Assembly: GCA_020746105.1 (NCBI GenBank)
Contig: CM036618.1
Span: forward strand, 108,140,622 to 108,204,621
Origin: Trogon surrucura
Lineage: Eukaryota > Chordata > Aves > Trogoniformes > Trogonidae
Direction: 5' to 3'
Length of the DNA stretch: 64,000 bases
Numbering within the stretch: the first letter of the stretch is position 1; every line of letters starts with the position of its first letter. The notes under the pieces were generated by a model that saw nothing but the letters and a program-made list of their open reading frames with translations, searched no databases and was not told the origin of the DNA. The translations under genes and the position numbers were made by a program. Of the stretch, positions 23,966 to 64,000 are shown one piece after another.

Positions 23966-24443
23966 AGTATGAAATTAGCTTTTATTTTTTACCTCAAAAT
24001 AAATGCACATTTATTGTTTATTGAAATGAAAACTGTAAAAGGGTATATTGAACATGAGGGAACCCTAACAGAGCAAATACCGCAAACATCCTCAAGTTCC
24101 TTTTGCTGTTGCCCAAGTCTGGCTAAAAATACATGCTTGATTTTCAGTGTTGGGTTTGGGTTTTTTTTGCCAGTTTGGCCAATTAAAAGAAGCACTTGAA
24201 AGCCCCCAAATTAGAAGTGGTATAAAACAAAAACAGGTATTCGTTCTCATCAGAATTCAGGTCCATGTATTGCCACACGTTTATATAAAACTTTCACTAA
24301 GTGTTGTACTAATTAGGATTTAGTAACCTCTTCTGCAGTTTAGCTCTTGATACCTTGGTAAGAGAAGTCAATGCTTAAGCATGTCAGAAGTCAGCGCTAT
24401 AGTGTAACTACAGTATAACTCTAACAGGGCTTCTAAATACTGT
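23966..24443 (-). other. PARP1: PARP1 3' UTR (inferred extent)
   Basis: Sequence following the TGA stop (24446-24444) on the minus strand. The extent is inferred from the AATAAA cluster at 23981-24022; a longer UTR reaching another AATAAA at 23717-23712 is possible. Confidence 0.55.
23981..24022 (-). terminator. Candidate PARP1 polyadenylation signals
   Basis: Three AATAAA hexamers on the minus strand at 24022-24017, 24015-24010 and 23986-23981, about 420-465 bp after the stop codon. The first two are separated by one base. Which is used cannot be told from sequence alone. Confidence 0.6.
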
Positions 24444-59489
<35,046 letters not shown>

Positions 59490-60117
59490 CGCCGCCACCG
59501 CTCCGCTCCGTGCCGCGCACCCGCCGCGCCGCGCGCCTCGTCCCCGCCTCTCCCGCGCCGGAGCGGGTAGCCGAGCGCCGAGCGCCCGCCTCCGCCTCAG
59601 CGGTAGGCCGGATCTGCCGCTCAGACATCGATTCGGCGCGCCTGACGGCGGCTGGAACGTTCCGGTTTGGGAACGCGTATCAATGGGGGGCGGCGGTGGC
59701 GGGTCACGTGGCGGGGGTGAAGGTCCCGTTGCCTCCGGGGGATGTGCCGGGCTCGCAGCACGCACCCCCGGGCAGCCCCTTCGCCTCCCGCTCCGGCAGC
59801 CGGGAGCGGCCTGGGGAGCCGGTTCTCCATCCCGCACGGAAGCAAAGGGTGTCCTCCCCCGCAAAAAAAGCCCTCACGGGAAGTTAAACCGGTAAAAGAA
59901 GAGGGGGTGCGGAGCGCTAACGGGCATCTCCCGGTGCCTCTCCCTGCGCTCCGTCACCCGCGTCCTCGGTTGCAGGCTCTCCAGGCCCGGCAGTCTCTCC
60001 TGTACAGCGGCACAGACGGACCCGAGCTCCCGGGGCTGTAATTAACACCGAAGGAAGCCGCCTCCGGTACCGGCGAGCGCATGTCCCCCCGGCCCGCCGC
60101 CGCGGTCCTTCGCTCCG

Positions 60118-60151
60118 CCCTGCCCTGCCCTGCCCTGCCCTGCCCTGCCCT
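60118..60151. repeat. (CCCTG)n pentanucleotide array
   Basis: About seven tandem copies of CCCTG at the outer edge of the PARP1 CpG island, about 630 bp upstream of the start codon. Confidence 0.9.
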
Positions 60152-60728
60152 CCATCCCGGCGTGCAGAGCCTCGGCCCGTGCTGGGGCGGAGTGCGAGTC
60201 CACCCCTGCGGAAACGGAGCAATCGGTTTTCTGCCCAGGCAGCCGCAGGCGAGCCTGTGAGGAGCCGGTGGGCAGAAATTGGGGATTTTGTGTCCAGAAG
60301 CGCTGGTGCCGCTGCCTGAAGCCTGCCGCAGAGAGGGGAGCGCTAGGTTTTGGCAGAACCTGTGCTTGGCAGCTATTCCTTAGCCAGATAGCGGCCGGAT
60401 AATTTCACCACCCAGGCAGGAATTTCCTCCAGTCCCTGAGGATAACAGCATGGGTGCTCAAGGAAACAAGAAAGAGCTCTTCGATTAGTTAAATCTTGGA
60501 TTTTCCTCTCTTCCAGGAGGTAATATCCTCTGACATCAGCAGAGGGCATTGGCTCTGTAGCTTCACCGGAGAAAGAGCACGGAAGTTATTCCAAACCCTC
60601 GCCAAGTATTTGTCATTCGTTTCACCGTGAATCTGGAAGTAGAGTTCAACTAAAGGGGGATTTCAGTCCCGGGTGGACTTCAGACACCTGGCAGGTATCT
60701 GTCAGAGTTACACACTGGCATCTTTGGA

Positions 60729-60865
60729 ACGGGTTGCCCAGAGAAGCTGTGGATGCCTCATCCCTGGAAGTGTCCAAGGCCAGGCTGCTCTAGTGGGAGG
60801 TGTCCCTGCCCATGGCAGAGGGGTTGGAACTAGATAATCTTTTAGGTCCCTTCCATAATCATGGC
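60729..60865 (+). mobile_element. CR1 LINE 3' fragment
   Basis: About 135 bp in + orientation: gggttgcccagagaagctgt, then ggatgcctcatccctggaag, then the short 3' UTR block ggaggtgtccctgcccatgg and gttggaactagataatc. Internally deleted relative to the copy at 20165-20368 (the segment between caggctg and ctctagtggg is missing). Confidence 0.9.
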
Positions 60866-61933
60866 AAACCCACGTGGCCGAGAAGTTCATGCTTGTACTT
60901 TCCATCTCCCGGGCTGTCACACATTTACGATGAATGTACACAGCATTTGCCTTCACGGGGAGCCCTCGACAGCCTACAGACTAGCAGTGTGCCCAGGATA
61001 GAGGGATGTAGCCTGAATACATCACTACAGATTTTGGGGGGAAAAAAAATCACTGCAAAGCGCTAGATGGTGCTGCATGCACGCACACAGTCCAATAGAG
61101 GTGCTCAGGGCAGCAAAGTCCTCACTATTTCTAATTACTTCTTATTGGAGTTCCTGAACCAGACACCAGTGGTTCACAGGCAGATCAGTGCATTTAGCCT
61201 TACACAGGAGAAAAATGAAAGACCCAGGAGAGCTCATCAAGGTGATCTGAACAGGAGCTGGGGGCGGTTGCTCCCCACACTGCATGGTACTTCTGCCGGG
61301 GGCTTTTTCCAGTTTGAAGGTAACTGACCATGAAGTGTGGAGTTATATTCAGCAAACCTGCTGTCACCTTGCTCTATCCAAGGTTTTCCAAGAGAAAAGC
61401 AAGTGACACACAAATCAGGACAAATCGGGGTTGACTCACAGGCGTTGTACTGAGTCAAGTCAATGGCCTGTTGAACTCAGCTTCTGCCTCTCCCAGTGAC
61501 CGTCTGCCAGGAGCTGACATAAGAAAGGCCAAACAACCAGTCCTTGCTCTCCCAGATATTTCCCAGCCTCCCGAGATTTGTGGCTCAGGGATTTCCTGCA
61601 TGCCATCATCCTGGGGGGAATTTTTCTTCCAAGAATTTGTCCAGTGTCTCTGAAAATACTCTTTTGTTTATATGGTATTTATTTATAGGGTTTGAGCAAA
61701 AGAGGAATGGCTTCTCATTAGTGTTTCCTCTGGCTGGGGCCATTTTCACTTCTAAGGGAAGGCAGCCCTGTCTAAATACCGGAACACGGCACCACAACCT
61801 GCAGCCGAGAGACCGGCAAGGGATCTGTGAGATATCATGAGTTTATGGAACAATACACAGACATTCACTGGCACGCAAGCATGAAAACAAGCAAAGAAAC
61901 TGGCAGTAACAAATGGCTGTTCGAAGTTTAGCC

Positions 61934-61954
61934 TTTTTTTTTTTTTTTTTTTTT
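61934..61954. repeat. Poly-T run (21 T)
   Basis: 21 consecutive T on +. No adjacent retroelement sequence is recognised, so it is not clearly a retroposon tail. Confidence 0.9.
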
Positions 61955-64000
61955 GGTTGTGAATACAAACTGCTAAATTAATACCATACAAAATGGGGTT
62001 TAGTGGATTTTCTTTTTTAAAAGAGGTAGGTGGTTCTTTTTTATGAATGAGCTCAAACACAGTGCTTCAAAGGGTCAAGCTCAAAGCTCTGGGCACCTTA
62101 CCTCTTCAACCTTACTTTGAGAACGTGTACAACGGTTTGTGTGGTTATAAATCTTGCTGTGAAACAGGCATGTCTGCACACACAAAAAATGACATTGTTA
62201 TGATTCTTTTTATTGCAATCTAATTCTTCTATAGGCAAACTGTCATCCTGATCTGTGGTGTTAGAGTTGCCAAATCACGTTAATCACGAAAAGTGACATG
62301 TGAGGCCAACAATTTGGTTTTCCTCTCTATTACCAGAGCAGAAATCATGTTACAGCACCAAAATCCTTAGAGATAAGTTTTGTTTATCTCTAAATTCTGG
62401 TGCTGAGATGCCAAACTGGCTGCTGGTGCTTACTGTGTGGTTCTTGCCAGGAAAAACCTGTATCATGCATGCGACCATGGGCTCCCAAGCTCGCTGCACT
62501 GCAGACAGAAGCATAGGTGAGGAAGGAGACCTAATCAAAGGGTTGGATTTGCAGGCTTTCTCATAAATGTCAAGATACTTCGCATTTTTCTTAAAGGCTC
62601 TGTTTTTGGAGTCACGTGATTATATAGTAATCTCACCTTTAGGATACCCCTGGCATCCAGAGGCAAAACCTCCAAAAAAGCAGCAAAGAAGAAAAGAGCA
62701 ACCCGCAAAAAAACCCAGCTCTGACAGTTTTGAGTATTTCATGACGTGAAACTCATTGCCAAGCATTCAGGTGCCTGGCTGGTGACTTGAGGGCACCACA
62801 GAGAACTGTCTTTTCCTTTCTGGGCCATTTTGCGTTAGATTCCTCTGAAAGCCAGAGGGAAGTGGGTCAAACTCACCGCCAGGAAGCCATAAGATATCTC
62901 ATCAGTGTCACAGGACCAAATGCTTCCCCTCACATCGTGCTGACAGTAGTCTCAGCACTAAATCTTCCAGACTGTGTTGCTTTGGGCTCCATCTCTGACA
63001 CATGCTTAAGATGCCTTCCTAGAAGATTTCCACCCCACTAAGCATCTCGTAAAGGGTGAGAAAATTTTGGGCATTATTGCTTATAGCCTGTAGGGGAGTC
63101 AGAATTGCTCTTGCTCAAGTCTGGATTTGTTGCTGGGGGAGACTTTATATTATCTGGCCTCTAATACTGGACAGCCTAAGAGTTTTATAACAAAACCCTT
63201 TCAGTGCTAGGTTAACTTGTCGATATTGATGATCTGCTTCTTTCATGCCCCTGCACATAATCAGTATGGCTCACATGACCCTCTTTGCATTTAGGCAACA
63301 GGCTTCAGACAACAACTGCTATGGCTCAGCTGTGCTGGCCCCACTTATGCAAGTAATCATCCCATCGACATCAGCAAGACTATGCCAATGGGAAAGGGAT
63401 GCAAGATCATGCTTCTACATCTAACTAAAGCATCATATTGTCTTTTCTTTCCACAGAATAAGTCAGAGAGCTTATCTTCATGTCTGGGGATTCTAAAAAG
63501 TGTTTTGAATAGCTTAATAACCTCCCATGGCTCCTCTCTCCTGAATGATAATTAACATATGCAATTTCTTAAGCTGTATTTAGAGTGTTCCCATAGGGCA
63601 AAGGTGAAGTTTTGGTGCTCAGAGCTGACATCCTTCTCAGCCCTCCTGAGCAATTTTGCATTACAGACCAGCACAGAGCTCTCTGGGAAGCAGCTCTGGT
63701 GGTTTCTTGATTCTCTAAAAAGCTTCCTTAAATAAAACTGGTTTTTTTCCAGCTTTCCAGATGCCTGGGAAAATAGATATGGGAAGAAGCAAGGAAGGAG
63801 GGGGTGGCAGAGTAGCAGCAGCATTTCAGACTCACTGGGAGCTTAACTGAGCAGCCTTCTCTCAGTAAATTCAGTGATATCGTAACAGTGGTGTAACTTA
63901 AACTCCTTGAGACTGGGGAAGATCATAGTCTGAAGTCAGTAGCGGAGAGCTGAGTGCAACCACAGTACTTGCCATAGTTAGTATCTGGGTGCTTGCCAGG

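Larger units (their letters stand above)
60241..64000. other. Intergenic region upstream of PARP1
   Basis: 3.8 kb with one CR1 fragment (60729-60865) and a 21-T run (61934-61954). I recognise no exon. In human the next gene in this direction is STUM, as I remember it; nothing here matches it. Confidence 0.7.

Overview
The window is vertebrate nuclear DNA, and almost certainly from a bird. Two multi-exon genes with GT-AG introns lie on the minus strand, two CpG islands sit exactly over their first exons, and the interspersed repeats are nearly all CR1 LINE fragments, the dominant avian retroelement. The PARP1 protein reads as a bird orthologue of exactly 1011 residues. It differs from the chicken protein as I remember it, mainly in the linker between the first two zinc fingers, so another bird species is more likely than chicken. 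There is no bacterial or phage content, operon or CRISPR array.

Layout on the + axis (both genes read right to left). Positions 1-18,010 hold the 5' part of LIN9, a subunit of the DREAM/MuvB cell-cycle complex. I place four coding exons (17921-17951, 5880-5912, 4775-4869, 829-933) covering codons 1-88; the rest of the gene lies beyond position 1. LIN9 intron 1 is 12 kb and holds a 2.2 kb CR1 with reverse-transcriptase remnants. Positions 17,200-18,330 are the LIN9 CpG-island promoter. Positions 18,330-23,970 are an intergenic gap with one CR1. Positions 23,970-59,500 are the complete PARP1 gene: all 23 coding exons were located and joined in frame by hand (3,036 bp including stop, 1,011 aa). 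PARP1 introns carry several CR1 pieces, a probable retroviral LTR with adjacent primer-binding-like sequence, a perfect 38-bp tandem duplication and homopolymer tracts. Positions 58,550-60,240 are the PARP1 CpG island and promoter. Positions 60,250-64,000 are upstream intergenic DNA with one CR1 fragment and no gene that I recognise.

Functionally, PARP1 is the nuclear DNA-break sensor and poly(ADP-ribose) polymerase, and LIN9 is the scaffold of MuvB, which represses or activates cell-cycle genes. They are head-to-tail neighbours, the same order I recall from human 1q42, which supports conserved synteny. I see no evidence of an undescribed system. The most interesting points are small ones: a weakened caspase site (EEVD instead of DEVD) in PARP1, an in-frame upstream AUG and a CHR-like element at LIN9, a G-quadruplex-prone GGGGA array in LIN9 intron 1, and the retroviral LTR remnant.
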